From the NCBI GenBank assembly GCA_947258985.1, contig CAMYKI010000037.1, positions 1 through 59,318 on the forward strand: a DNA stretch of 59,318 bases, read 5' to 3'. Under the pieces are notes generated by a model. That model was not told where the DNA came from. It worked only from the letters and a program-made list of their open reading frames with translations, and ran no database searches. Origin of the DNA: an uncultured Acidimicrobiaceae bacterium. Its GTDB lineage: Bacteria > Actinomycetota > Acidimicrobiia > Spongiisociales > UBA5794. Every line of letters starts with the position of its first letter. The first letter of the stretch is position 1. Below are positions 8,325-16,454 of the stretch, piece after piece. A program made the position numbers and the translations under genes.

Positions 8325-10912
8325 AAGTCATTCGCACCCGTCCCAAAATGGTCACCCACCTCGACGGGTCGGCTCACCATACCGACGAAGTGGGCGGCAA
8401 GGCGGCCGGAATCAACCTGTTGTTGCGCCATCACTATCCGGTGCCGCGCGCCTTCGTCCTGACGACAGCCGCCTATCAGGCGACAATTGAGTCCGCTTCG
8501 CTCGACCTACTCATTCGAGACCTGCGCTCGTCCGCCCTGCCGGCGCCCGACCGGATCGCGGCTGAGAGCGCCGCCATCGAGCGCAGCTTCCTCACCGCCC
8601 CGCTCGCGGCCCCGGTCGCAGACGCGATTGCGCGGCTCGAATCGGAGATGTCCAGGCACGGGCCCGTTGCGGTGCGGTCCTCGGCGACGGCAGAGGACCT
8701 GGCCACCGCCTCGTTTGCGGGCCAGTACCTGACCGTTACCGGAGTTTCCGGCGCCGCCGATCTCGAGGTCGCGATTCGGCGGTGTTGGGCCTCGTTGTGG
8801 ATGCCGGCTGCTCGCGCCTATCGGCGCCGTCACCATATTCCCGAGCACCACATCGCCATGGCCGTCGTCGTCCAGACAATGGTCGACCCGGTCTGGTCCG
8901 GTGTCGCCTTCACCCAGGACCCCAGAAGTGACGGCCATCTCATCCGGATCGAGGCCGTTCGTGGGCTCGGCGAAGGGTTGGTGTCGGGCCGGGTGACGCC
9001 CCTCGACTTCCTGGTGAGACGCGACACCCTCGAGGTTTCTCCCGCACCCGGGGCCGAACATCTCGAGTTCATCGAAGACCTCGCCCGGTTGGCGATCCGT
9101 GTCGAGCAAACCCTGGGAAGGCCGCAAGACATCGAGTGGGCGCTGGACGGCGACGGGATCACCCTGCTCCAGGTACGCCCGATCACAGAGGCTGTCACCC
9201 CGCTCGGCTCCGATGACGGCCTCGACACGGTCGATCCTGCGAAGCACAAATTCACTCCGCACGGAGTTGTCGAGATGATTCCCGGGGTGGTTCCACCGCT
9301 GCTCTGGACGATCAACGCCCCGATGTTGGAGGACGCCTTTAGGACGACGTTTGCCGATCTGGGGGGCGAGCCTCCACCGAAGGACGAACCGATCGTGGCC
9401 CGGTTCCGCGGAAGGGCGGCGCTTGATCTTTCCGCCATCTGCACGATCGCCGGCTCTCTGCCGGGCGGCGACCCTACGGAGGTGGAGCGACAGTATCTCG
9501 GAGAAACGGTCAGCGAACCCGAGGCGAAGAATCGCAGGGGCCACCTCTTTGCGGCGATGAGGAGCCGCCGTGCCCACAATCGAATCGTCGATGAAGTAGA
9601 TCTCATCGCGACAGCAGCCGACGGTCTGGCGCGTATGCAGATCGAGTTCCACGAGATGCCGGTCCGCCGACTCGTCGCCTATCGCCAGCGAATCCGGGAT
9701 CTGGCCTGGCGGGGCTACGCCGCAGAAGTGGGGGCTTCAAGCGCCGCGGGTGCGACCTATCGAGCGCTGGAGTTGCTGCTAGAACGCTGGCTTCCTGAGG
9801 ACGAGGCGGCATCGTGGGCGCAGATACTGACCAAGGGCGCCCTCGACATGAGCCCGGTCGGCGGTGCCAGGGCAAGAGGCCTCCAGCGAGTTATCGAGCA
9901 CTACTCCACCCCGGCCATTGAGGAAGTGATCACCGGACCACAGATTGATAAGCGCACGGCCATCATCGGCTTGGGCGCCACCGGGGAGAAATTCCTTGCG
10001 GCTCTCGATCGGGCGGTGCGGGCAATCGGTTCCAAGGCGATCTACGGAGATGCTTCGTGGGCCGAAGACGAACCGTGGATCTGGAGGCAGCTACAGCTCC
10101 TCATCGCAAGCGACGCCGACGGCGGCTCGGAGCACTCGGGTTGGGCCCAGGACTACTCCGCCCTGTGCCGCCACCTGTCGAACGAAGGACGATGGCGACT
10201 CATACGCATTCTGACAGGGCAGGTGATCGACCTCCGCTTTCGCTGGCTGCGGCGGCAAGTCGAAGAGACGATTCGCTTTCTCGAACTCCGCGAACGCGCC
10301 AAGAACGCTCTGCTCGTGCTCGGCGGAGAGGAACGCGGGATGGTGGTCGAGGCGGCCAGACGGCTGGTCTCGTCACGCCAGTTGCCCAGCGTCGACGCTA
10401 TCCGGTACGTCACCGACACAGAACTAGAGCAGATGTTGTTCGGCGCTTGCGGCGTCGCCGAGGCCGAAATCGAAAGACGCCGCCGGGTCGGTCACAGTTG
10501 CGCGACGACGGGGCCGTTACCCGACTGGTTCGTCGGTGACCCCGATGCCGCCCCACTCCCTGATCTCCCCGAAGGAGACCTGCTGCACGGCTGGGCGGCG
10601 AGTCCCGGTCGCTTTACCGGACCGGTGAGGAGCGTCACGTCGCTTGCCGACGGAACCCGTCTGCAGCCTGGAGATGTCCTACTGGCCCATTCGACCGACC
10701 CGTCGTGGACGCCGCTGTTCCTCATCGCCGGAGCGGTTGTGCTCGAGGTTGGTGGACCGCTCTCGCACGCAGCCATAGTTGCCAGGGAGTTCGGGCTCCC
10801 GGCGGTGCTCAACGTACGCCGGGCGACCGCAGTGCTCAATGATGGCGAATACATCACGGTGGACGGCAACGAGGGTGTGGTCGAGCGCAACGGAGAGGGG
10901 ACGGCGCCATGA
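8321..10912 (+). CDS. PEP-synthase/rifampicin-phosphotransferase-like dikinase
   Basis: An 863-residue protein with an N-terminal PPDK-type ATP-grasp domain (about 15-300; GGKAAGIN, AVRSSATAEDL, QVRPITE). A long helical middle domain (about 310-760) follows, then a C-terminal swivelling phosphohistidine domain with GGPLSHAAIVARE, His816 being the expected phosphocarrier. There is no C-terminal PEP-binding TIM barrel, so it is not a complete PEP synthase. Length and order match the rifampicin-phosphotransferase type, which transfers the beta phosphate of ATP to a small molecule. The substrate cannot be read from the sequence. The GTG start overlaps the previous stop (GTGA, SD AGGAGGA), and its own stop overlaps the next ATG. 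Confidence 0.82.
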   Translation: MKVIRTRPKMVTHLDGSAHHTDEVGGKAAGINLLLRHHYPVPRAFVLTTAAYQATIESASLDLLIRDLRSSALPAPDRIAAESAAIERSFLTAPLAAPVADAIARLESEMSRHGPVAVRSSATAEDLATASFAGQYLTVTGVSGAADLEVAIRRCWASLWMPAARAYRRRHHIPEHHIAMAVVVQTMVDPVWSGVAFTQDPRSDGHLIRIEAVRGLGEGLVSGRVTPLDFLVRRDTLEVSPAPGAEHLEFIEDLARLAIRVEQTLGRPQDIEWALDGDGITLLQVRPITEAVTPLGSDDGLDTVDPAKHKFTPHGVVEMIPGVVPPLLWTINAPMLEDAFRTTFADLGGEPPPKDEPIVARFRGRAALDLSAICTIAGSLPGGDPTEVERQYLGETVSEPEAKNRRGHLFAAMRSRRAHNRIVDEVDLIATAADGLARMQIEFHEMPVRRLVAYRQRIRDLAWRGYAAEVGASSAAGATYRALELLLERWLPEDEAASWAQILTKGALDMSPVGGARARGLQRVIEHYSTPAIEEVITGPQIDKRTAIIGLGATGEKFLAALDRAVRAIGSKAIYGDASWAEDEPWIWRQLQLLIASDADGGSEHSGWAQDYSALCRHLSNEGRWRLIRILTGQVIDLRFRWLRRQVEETIRFLELRERAKNALLVLGGEERGMVVEAARRLVSSRQLPSVDAIRYVTDTELEQMLFGACGVAEAEIERRRRVGHSCATTGPLPDWFVGDPDAAPLPDLPEGDLLHGWAASPGRFTGPVRSVTSLADGTRLQPGDVLLAHSTDPSWTPLFLIAGAVVLEVGGPLSHAAIVAREFGLPAVLNVRRATAVLNDGEYITVDGNEGVVERNGEGTAP

Positions 10913-11433
10913 CTGTTGCCGTGTTCTTTCCCAGCCTCATGGGCATCGGCATCCTCGTCTCGGGGGCGTTGCTGATATCGGACTGGGTTCGTCGACTCCT
11001 CCCCCAAGGCAGCGTGCATCGCAAGCATCACGTGGTCATCGGCACCTATGGAGCCATATCGGAGACCGTCGACGCGGCCGGATACCACCTCGAGGAGCCC
11101 TGGTTCCTCAGCCGCGGGCTACGGGAGCGAACCACATATCTGGAACTTGCGCTCGGGTTCACGCTCGCCGGATGGGCTTCTATCTGGATCGGGGTTCAGT
11201 TCTACGAGGACTCTCTAGGGCTGTTCTACGAAAGTCCGTGGGCAGTCGGCATCGGTTACGGCGTAGGTGCGGCACTCCTACTGCTGGCGGCCTTGTGCGC
11301 TCTGATCGGACTGGCGTATCGATCCACCCCTCGACTCATCATGCGACTGGTAGCCGAGACGTCGCTGGGTCGAATCATCCTCCCCACTGAGGCGGACCAC
11401 GAGGCCGCCCTCAACCGAATCGCCAAGGAGTAG
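10909..11433 (+). CDS. Integral membrane protein of unknown function
   Basis: A 174-residue protein with a hydrophobic segment at the N-terminus (about 5-24) and two more near 82-102 and 114-140 (for example GYGVGAALLLLAALCALIGLAY). Between the first and second is a polar domain of about 50 residues containing HHVVIGTYGAISETVDAAGYHLEEPW. No family was recognised. The ATG overlaps the stop of the dikinase gene (ATGA), and the next gene starts 4 bases after its stop, so it is translated as part of the phosphatase-dikinase operon and probably acts with it at the membrane. Confidence 0.75.
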   Translation: MTVAVFFPSLMGIGILVSGALLISDWVRRLLPQGSVHRKHHVVIGTYGAISETVDAAGYHLEEPWFLSRGLRERTTYLELALGFTLAGWASIWIGVQFYEDSLGLFYESPWAVGIGYGVGAALLLLAALCALIGLAYRSTPRLIMRLVAETSLGRIILPTEADHEAALNRIAKE

Positions 11434-11437
11434 CAAG

Positions 11438-11839
11438 ATGAAGCGAACGCTCGCAATGATCGCCCTGGTCATCTTCCTCGTCTACACCGGGATCTACATC
11501 TTCGTGTATCTCTTCCGGGCGTTCCGCCTCCCCGACCCCGCACCCGGAACGGTGCAGATCTGGCACGGCGACCCGTTCTCCCGTGCCATCCTGGTGTCGG
11601 TGTTCTTCCTCATCGGTCTGCTGATCATGCTGTTCATCATGCTGATGCGCCCGGGGGCACATCGGGCGGGGGTGATCAAGGTACGAAGCGACCTCTGGGA
11701 GTGGCTGGTCGCCCAGGGCGAACTCACCAACGAAGCCCCCGAACGCATCGGCGAACGGGCGCTGGCAACCTACCGGGCGCGTATCGAAGGCACCGACTCC
11801 TCCTCGTCTGGCGTATCTGGTGGCGGTATAAGGCGCTGA
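11438..11839 (+). CDS. Small two-helix membrane protein, last gene of the operon
   Basis: A 133-residue protein with two hydrophobic helices (about 5-27, TLAMIALVIFLVYTGIYIFV; and about 49-70, AILVSVFFLIGLLIMLFIML) and a cytoplasmic-looking polar C-terminus. No family was recognised. The gene follows its neighbour by 4 bases, with AAGGAG upstream. Its last ten codons and its TGA stop lie inside a 46-bp repeat that occurs elsewhere in the window (11806-11851). The extreme C-terminus (SGVSGGGIRR) is therefore probably supplied by the inserted repeat and not by the ancestral gene. Confidence 0.72.
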   Translation: MKRTLAMIALVIFLVYTGIYIFVYLFRAFRLPDPAPGTVQIWHGDPFSRAILVSVFFLIGLLIMLFIMLMRPGAHRAGVIKVRSDLWEWLVAQGELTNEAPERIGERALATYRARIEGTDSSSSGVSGGGIRR

Positions 11840-11851
11840 CGTACGCCAGAC
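11806..11851. repeat. 46-bp GTCTGGCGT-type element, copy 1
   Basis: The ends GTCTGGCGTA and TACGCCAGAC are perfect 10-bp inverted repeats around a 26-bp core containing TGGTGGCGG. The sequence is identical over all 46 bases to the copy at 12324. It overlaps the 3' end of the preceding gene and provides its stop codon. Unlike the copies at 18722 and 48289, its right inner arm no longer pairs. Confidence 0.9.
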
Positions 11852-11863
11852 TGGGGAGCCGGG

Positions 11864-12319
11864 TTAGGCGGTGTTGGCGATTAGCAGGCCGATGGCGCCG
11901 TAGAGGAAGCCGGCGATGATCAACCAGAATGCCGGCGGGTTGCGCCCCGGGCGGCGGGCGCTTCGCAGATCCTCGATAGCATGCGGGTCTTCGTCGTAGA
12001 CGAACTTGACCCTGCCGGCCCCTTGCCCGAGACCCAGCGATTTGTAGTCGCCGCCGGCGGCGCCTCCTCCAAGAACGCAGATGAGGCCGATCCCAAAGAA
12101 GCTGTAGCCCATGGTCGTTGCCAGGGGAACATTGAAGAGCAGCCCGATCAACCCGCCGACCGCCGCCGTGGCGACAAGTCCCGTCGCAAAGAGCGCCGCG
12201 TATTCCGGCATGCGGGCCCGCAGCGGCAGCGCCGCCCAGGCATCATCGGCCGACCTGCCCATATCAACAGCATATGTCGGCAGCGACGTGGTGTCTTGCC
12301 CCCTACGCGACGTTGCCAC
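11864..12319 (-). CDS. Small membrane protein flanked by identical 46-bp repeats
   Basis: A 151-residue protein of unrecognised family. It has three hydrophobic segments: about 41-60 (AALFATGLVATAAVGGLIGL), 64-90 (PLATTMGYSFFGIGLICVLGGG) and a C-terminal one (PPAFWLIIAGFLYGAIGLLI), with a polar loop between the second and third. The start is uncertain: GTG at 12319 has no spaced Shine-Dalgarno sequence, and ATG at 12262 is an alternative. The gene lies between two identical 46-bp repeats (11806 and 12324), both outside the coding frame on this strand. It is transcribed in the same direction as argH, whose stop is 60 bases upstream. Confidence 0.65.
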   Translation of the reverse strand: MATSRRGQDTTSLPTYAVDMGRSADDAWAALPLRARMPEYAALFATGLVATAAVGGLIGLLFNVPLATTMGYSFFGIGLICVLGGGAAGGDYKSLGLGQGAGRVKFVYDEDPHAIEDLRSARRPGRNPPAFWLIIAGFLYGAIGLLIANTA

Positions 12320-12323
12320 TCCG

Positions 12324-12369
12324 GTCTGGCGTATCTGGTGGCGGTATAAGGCGCTGACGTACGCCAGAC
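12324..12369. repeat. 46-bp GTCTGGCGT-type element, copy 2
   Basis: Identical to the copy at 11806 over all 46 bases and in the same orientation. It lies between the argH stop (12379) and the start of the small membrane gene (12319), so it would be transcribed if argH transcription reads through. The 10-bp terminal arms can form a hairpin. Confidence 0.9.
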
Positions 12370-12378
12370 TGGTTTGGG

Positions 12379-13731
12379 CTAGCGCAATGCGGCGCGCAAC
12401 TGGGTGAGTTGAGTCCTAACCGAGTCCATCGATCCACCACCGGCCGTGGCACGAGCCTCGACCGAGCCTTCCGGCGTCAGAATTGCGAGATCGCCCGGCA
12501 CAAGCTGGACATGAGCTGTCTCCAACTCGCCGGCGGTAGCGTCGGCAAGCTTCCGCCCCTCGGCGACCAGGGTGGCAACCAACCCTCCGACTGCTTCGTG
12601 GGCCTCGCGAAACGGAATTCCCCGCTCCACCAGGACCTCAGCAAGGTCGAGCGCCGTCACCATCGATGAGGGGGGCGGCGGATGGAAGACCGCGCTCTCG
12701 AGCATCCCGCCGATGGCGGCAAGCGCCAGAGCCAGGCTGTCATCGGCGTGGAACACCGCCCGCTTGTCCTCCTGCAAATCCCGGTTGTACGTCAGCGGGA
12801 GACCCTTTTGGAGCGTCATCAACGTGTTGAGATCACCAATGACTGTTGCCGTCTTCCCCCGGGCGAGTTCGGCAACATCCGGGTTCTTCTTCTGTGGCAT
12901 CGCCGAAGACCCTGTGGTGAAGCTGTCGCTATAGGTGACCCAGCCGTACTCCTCGGTGGCCCACAGGACCATCTCCTCTGCCAAGCGAGACAGCGTGACC
13001 ATGCTCTGAGCACAGCAGAACACGTACTCGGCTACGAAGTCCCGGGACCCCACGGCGTCCATGGAGTTGGCAAAGGCGCCGCGGAAGCCAAGCGAGTCGG
13101 CAGTGAGATGAGGGTCCAACGGCAGGCGGCTCCCCGCCGATGCCCCGGCACCCAGCGGCGACACGTCGATCCTCGCATAGGCATCCCTGAACCGATCGCG
13201 GTCTCGCACCAGCATCCAGGCATAGGCGAGCAGATGATGGGCCAGGGGTACCGGCTGAGCCTGTTGCACATGGGTATAGGACGCCACGACGGTGTCGCCC
13301 GCCTCCTCCGCAAGTGCGGCCAGTACGTTGGCGAGCTCGGCGATTTGCACGACGCGCTCGTCGGCCGCTCGCCGCAGGTACAACCGCAGGTCGAGACAGA
13401 CCTGGTCGTTGCGTGATCGGCCGGTGTGCAGTTTGCCCGCGGCGTCGCCGATCAATTCGGTCAGCCGGCGCTCTACCGCGGTGTGGACATCCTCGTCACC
13501 GTCGGACCAGACGAATTCGCCCGCTTCTGCCTCCGCCAGCAACGTCTCGAGACCCGTCGCGATACCGGCAGTCTCGTCCTCGTCGAGCACGCCAACCGCA
13601 CCGAGCATTGCTACGTGGGCAAGAGACCCGCGGATGTCGTCGACCAGGAGACGGCGATCCGAACGATCGACTGTGAACTGCCACAGCAAGTCTGAAGGCC
13701 TTTCTTCGAAACCCCCACCCCACAACGTCAC
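12379..13731 (-). CDS. argH: Argininosuccinate lyase
   Basis: Splits argininosuccinate into arginine and fumarate, the last step of arginine synthesis. The 450-residue length is typical. The fumarase/ASL superfamily signature GSSAMPQKKNPD is present near 272-283, and the N-terminal substrate-binding region WGGGFEERPSDLLWQFTVD matches the family. The GTG start at 13731 has GGGAGG 6 bases upstream. It is the last gene of the argCJBRGH operon and the only one not overlapping its predecessor: a 142-bp gap filled with 36-bp tandem repeats separates it from argG. Confidence 0.97.
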   Translation of the reverse strand: MTLWGGGFEERPSDLLWQFTVDRSDRRLLVDDIRGSLAHVAMLGAVGVLDEDETAGIATGLETLLAEAEAGEFVWSDGDEDVHTAVERRLTELIGDAAGKLHTGRSRNDQVCLDLRLYLRRAADERVVQIAELANVLAALAEEAGDTVVASYTHVQQAQPVPLAHHLLAYAWMLVRDRDRFRDAYARIDVSPLGAGASAGSRLPLDPHLTADSLGFRGAFANSMDAVGSRDFVAEYVFCCAQSMVTLSRLAEEMVLWATEEYGWVTYSDSFTTGSSAMPQKKNPDVAELARGKTATVIGDLNTLMTLQKGLPLTYNRDLQEDKRAVFHADDSLALALAAIGGMLESAVFHPPPPSSMVTALDLAEVLVERGIPFREAHEAVGGLVATLVAEGRKLADATAGELETAHVQLVPGDLAILTPEGSVEARATAGGGSMDSVRTQLTQLRAALR

Positions 13732-13741
13732 GCCACACCTC

Positions 13742-13864
13742 CCAACCCAGGGTTCACAACACTCAATCTGCCCGCTGCCAACCCAGGGTTCACAACACTC
13801 AATCTGCCCGCTACCAACCCAGGGTTCACAACACTCAATCTGCCGGCTACCAACCCAGGGTTCG
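13742..13864. repeat. 36-bp tandem repeat, about 3.4 units, between argG and argH
   Basis: Units at 13742-13777, 13778-13813, 13814-13849 and a partial one at 13850-13864 are contiguous and nearly identical. Differences are the last base of unit 1 and one C/G change near the end of unit 3. Each unit contains AACCCAGGGTT, a short palindrome (AACCC, A, GGGTT), and then CACAACACTCAATCTGC. The array lies in the transcribed gap of the arginine operon and so would appear in the mRNA as repeated small hairpins. Confidence 0.92.
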
Positions 13865-13873
13865 GGGATTCAG

Positions 13874-15088
13874 TCACTCGCCTTCTCCCAGCCGCTTCTC
13901 GGCAAATGTCCTCAACCGCAAGGATTGCAGCCTGATGAACCCGGTGGCGTCTCCCTGGTCGTACACGTCATCGGCCTCAAAGGTCACTGTGGCTTCGTCG
14001 TAGAGACTATGGGAATCGGAACGACGCCCATCGACGATCACGTTGCCCTTGTACAGCGTGACCCGGGCTTCACCGTTGACCGGCTTCTGGATCTCATCCA
14101 TGAACTGCTGCAGCGCCTCCCTTTCCGGGGAGAACCAGAAGCCGTTGTAGACCATCTCGGCATAACGCGGGGACAGCTCGTCTCTGAGGTGAGTCACCTC
14201 CCGGTCCAACGTCAGCGACTCAACCGCACGATGGGCGTGATGCAGGATCGTGCCTCCCGGAGTCTCGTACACCCCACGTGACTTCATCCCAACAAACCGG
14301 TTCTCCACGATATCCACTCGTCCGATCCCGTGACGGCCACCTACCTCATTGAGCCGGGTGAGGATCTCAACGGGACTGAGCTTGACCCCGTTGACAGCGA
14401 CGGCGTTGCCGTGCTCGAATTCAATGGACAGGGTCTCCATGATGTCCGGGGCTTCCCACGGATCCACGGTCAGGTTGAACATCCCCTTGGGAGGAGCCAC
14501 CCACGGATCTTCCAGGACCCCACCTTCGTAGGAGATATGGAGAAGGTTGGCGTCTATCGAGTAGGGCTTGTCCGGTGTGACCGGAACGGGGATTCCATGG
14601 TCCTCGGCGTAGGCGACACAGTCCGCCCGACCCTTGAGATCCCACTGCCGCCACGGTGCAATCACCTTGATCGCCGGATCAATAGCGAAGGCCGCCAACT
14701 CGAAGCGGACCTGGTCGTTACCTTTTCCGGTGGCTCCATGCGCAATGGCATCGGCGCCGGTTTGCTCGACGACCTCCATCATCCCTTTCGAGATAACCGG
14801 TCGGGCCAGCGAGGTTCCCAGCAGGTAATAGCTCTCATACACGGCATTGGCGCGTATCGCGGGGAATACGAAGTCGGAGACAAATTCGGCCTTGCGATCG
14901 TCGATAACAGCCAGAGTCGCTCCGGTTGCCAGCGCCTTGTCCTCCGCCTCTGCAACCTCGTCGCCCTGTCCGACATCGCAGGTGTAGGCGATCACCTCGG
15001 CGTCGTACTCCTCCATGATCCATTTCAGGATTACAGACGTGTCGAGACCCCCGCTGTAGGCGAGGACGACCTTCTTGATATCGCTCAT
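13874..15088 (-). CDS. argG: Argininosuccinate synthase
   Basis: Joins citrulline and aspartate with ATP to make argininosuccinate. The 404-residue protein starts with the PP-loop ATP pyrophosphatase motif [14 protein letters not shown] (9-22). It continues with family blocks such as [15 protein letters not shown] and [15 protein letters not shown]. The ATG overlaps the argR stop by ATGA, so translation is coupled. Together with argH it turns citrulline into arginine; the carbamoyltransferase gene argF, which supplies citrulline, is not in this operon. Confidence 0.97.
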   Translation of the reverse strand: MSDIKKVVLAYSGGLDTSVILKWIMEEYDAEVIAYTCDVGQGDEVAEAEDKALATGATLAVIDDRKAEFVSDFVFPAIRANAVYESYYLLGTSLARPVISKGMMEVVEQTGADAIAHGATGKGNDQVRFELAAFAIDPAIKVIAPWRQWDLKGRADCVAYAEDHGIPVPVTPDKPYSIDANLLHISYEGGVLEDPWVAPPKGMFNLTVDPWEAPDIMETLSIEFEHGNAVAVNGVKLSPVEILTRLNEVGGRHGIGRVDIVENRFVGMKSRGVYETPGGTILHHAHRAVESLTLDREVTHLRDELSPRYAEMVYNGFWFSPEREALQQFMDEIQKPVNGEARVTLYKGNVIVDGRRSDSHSLYDEATVTFEADDVYDQGDATGFIRLQSLRLRTFAEKRLGEGE

Positions 15089-15555
15089 CTTCCGGCTCCT
15101 AGTTGTTCGATCTTGTCGGCAATTCCGGTGCCGCCGGGAGTGGGCGCGGCCACCACCATCAGCGTGTCGTCCCCGGCGACCGTTCCTACGATTCCCTCGA
15201 GGTCGGCCGCATCGATGGCGCCGGCAACCAGATGGGCGGCGCCGGGCGGTGTGTGCAGAACAACGATGTCACCCGATACCGCGATTTCGTCTACAAAGTC
15301 GTTTATCGATCTCATCAGTCTCAGCTCGACTTCAGACATCGGCGCCGAGTTGGAGGCAATGACGTAGTAGTCGACTCCGTCTTCGTCACGCTGCTTCACG
15401 GCGCCGATTGCATCGAGATCGCGGGACACCGTTGCCTGGGTGACCGGATGACCTTCTGTCTCAAGGAGATCCACAAGCATCGCTTGACTCGTGACGGCGT
15501 TCTGGGCAATCAGCTTGCGGATGAGACGGCGGCGGGTTGCCGTCACCGGGCTCAC
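15085..15555 (-). CDS. argR: Arginine repressor
   Basis: A 156-residue ArgR/AhrC-type regulator. The N-terminal winged helix (about 1-70) contains [20 protein letters not shown] and the recognition segment around [13 protein letters not shown]. The C-terminal oligomerisation and arginine-binding domain holds [18 protein letters not shown] and a [13 protein letters not shown]-type motif. The GTG at 15555 overlaps the argB stop (GTGA) and was preferred over longer in-frame starts because the argB overlap matches the other junctions. With arginine bound it should repress the operon through a palindromic site upstream of argC (candidate at 18675). Confidence 0.94.
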   Translation of the reverse strand: MSPVTATRRRLIRKLIAQNAVTSQAMLVDLLETEGHPVTQATVSRDLDAIGAVKQRDEDGVDYYVIASNSAPMSEVELRLMRSINDFVDEIAVSGDIVVLHTPPGAAHLVAGAIDAADLEGIVGTVAGDDTLMVVAAPTPGGTGIADKIEQLGAGR

Positions 15556-16454
15556 GGGACCGGCTCCATGGTGATCATCGTCCCAATGCCCTCGGGTGTG
15601 AACACCTCGAGGAGGAGGGCATGCTGCATACGGCCGTCGAGGATGTGCGCTCTCCCGACACCTCCCCGTACCGCCGACATACATGACTCCAGTTTGGGCA
15701 ACATGCCGGAGGACGCCGATCCCGAGGCGACGAGTCTCTCGAGTTCGGAAACGATTATCCGGGCAATCAAGGAGTCCTTGTCGCCGAGATCGCGGTACAG
15801 GCCTTCAACGTCGGTCAGGTAGATCACCTTCAGCGCACCAAGCGCTTCGGCAAGCGCCCCGGCAGCCGTATCGGCATTGAGGTTGTACGCCTTGCCGTCT
15901 TCTCCCCGAGCGAGGGGCGCCACTACCGGGACATACCCCTGGTGTTGCAGACTCTGGATCAACCCGGGATTGACCTGGGTGATCTCACCAACGAACCCAA
16001 GCCTCTCATCCCTTGGCCTGGCCACAAAAAGGTTGCCGTCCAGCCCGTTCACGCCTGCCGCCACCGAACCGTGTGCATTGATCAGGCGCACGATGTCGGG
16101 ATTGATCTCACCCGCAAGCGTTGACTGCACGACACGGATTGTCTCCTCGTCGGTGACCCGGAGGCCCTCGAACCACTGGGGCTCGATACCGCGCTGCCCC
16201 ATAGCCCGCGAGATATGGGGGCCGCCCCCATGGACGATGACCGGGTGGATGCCGACGTAGTGCAGCATGGCAACGTCGTCGGCGAAGGTGTTGCGCAGGC
16301 TCTCGTCCACCATGGCGGACCCGCCGTACTTGATGACAACGGTGCTGCCCCTGAAGTCCTTGATGAAAGGCAAAGCCTCCGAGAAGATCCTGGCCTTACC
16401 CATGGTCTTGGCGATGCGGGGCTTGGCTTCGTGGGGGGTGGAATGTCCGTTCAT
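15552..16454 (-). CDS. argB: Acetylglutamate kinase
   Basis: Phosphorylates N-acetylglutamate in the second step of arginine synthesis. The 300-residue amino acid kinase fold has VVIKYGGSAMVD (about 39-50), IHPVIVHGGGPHIS and the C-terminal ATP-site region NLNADTAAGALAEALGA. The ending with DGRMQHALLLEVFTPEGIGTMI is typical of arginine-sensitive enzymes, and an N-terminal helix of about 30 residues precedes the kinase core. Arginine feedback inhibition is therefore likely (inference). Both ends overlap neighbours by 4 bases. Confidence 0.96.
   Translation of the reverse strand: MNGHSTPHEAKPRIAKTMGKARIFSEALPFIKDFRGSTVVIKYGGSAMVDESLRNTFADDVAMLHYVGIHPVIVHGGGPHISRAMGQRGIEPQWFEGLRVTDEETIRVVQSTLAGEINPDIVRLINAHGSVAAGVNGLDGNLFVARPRDERLGFVGEITQVNPGLIQSLQHQGYVPVVAPLARGEDGKAYNLNADTAAGALAEALGALKVIYLTDVEGLYRDLGDKDSLIARIIVSELERLVASGSASSGMLPKLESCMSAVRGGVGRAHILDGRMQHALLLEVFTPEGIGTMITMEPVP

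Noticed and set aside
11864-12369. Repeat-flanked gene considered as an insertion sequence
   Set aside because: The encoded protein is a membrane protein with no transposase motif, and no target-site duplication is evident beyond the repeats.
13742-13864. Tandem 36-bp units considered as a CRISPR array
   Set aside because: Units are contiguous with no spacers, and no cas genes are nearby, so it is a simple tandem repeat.
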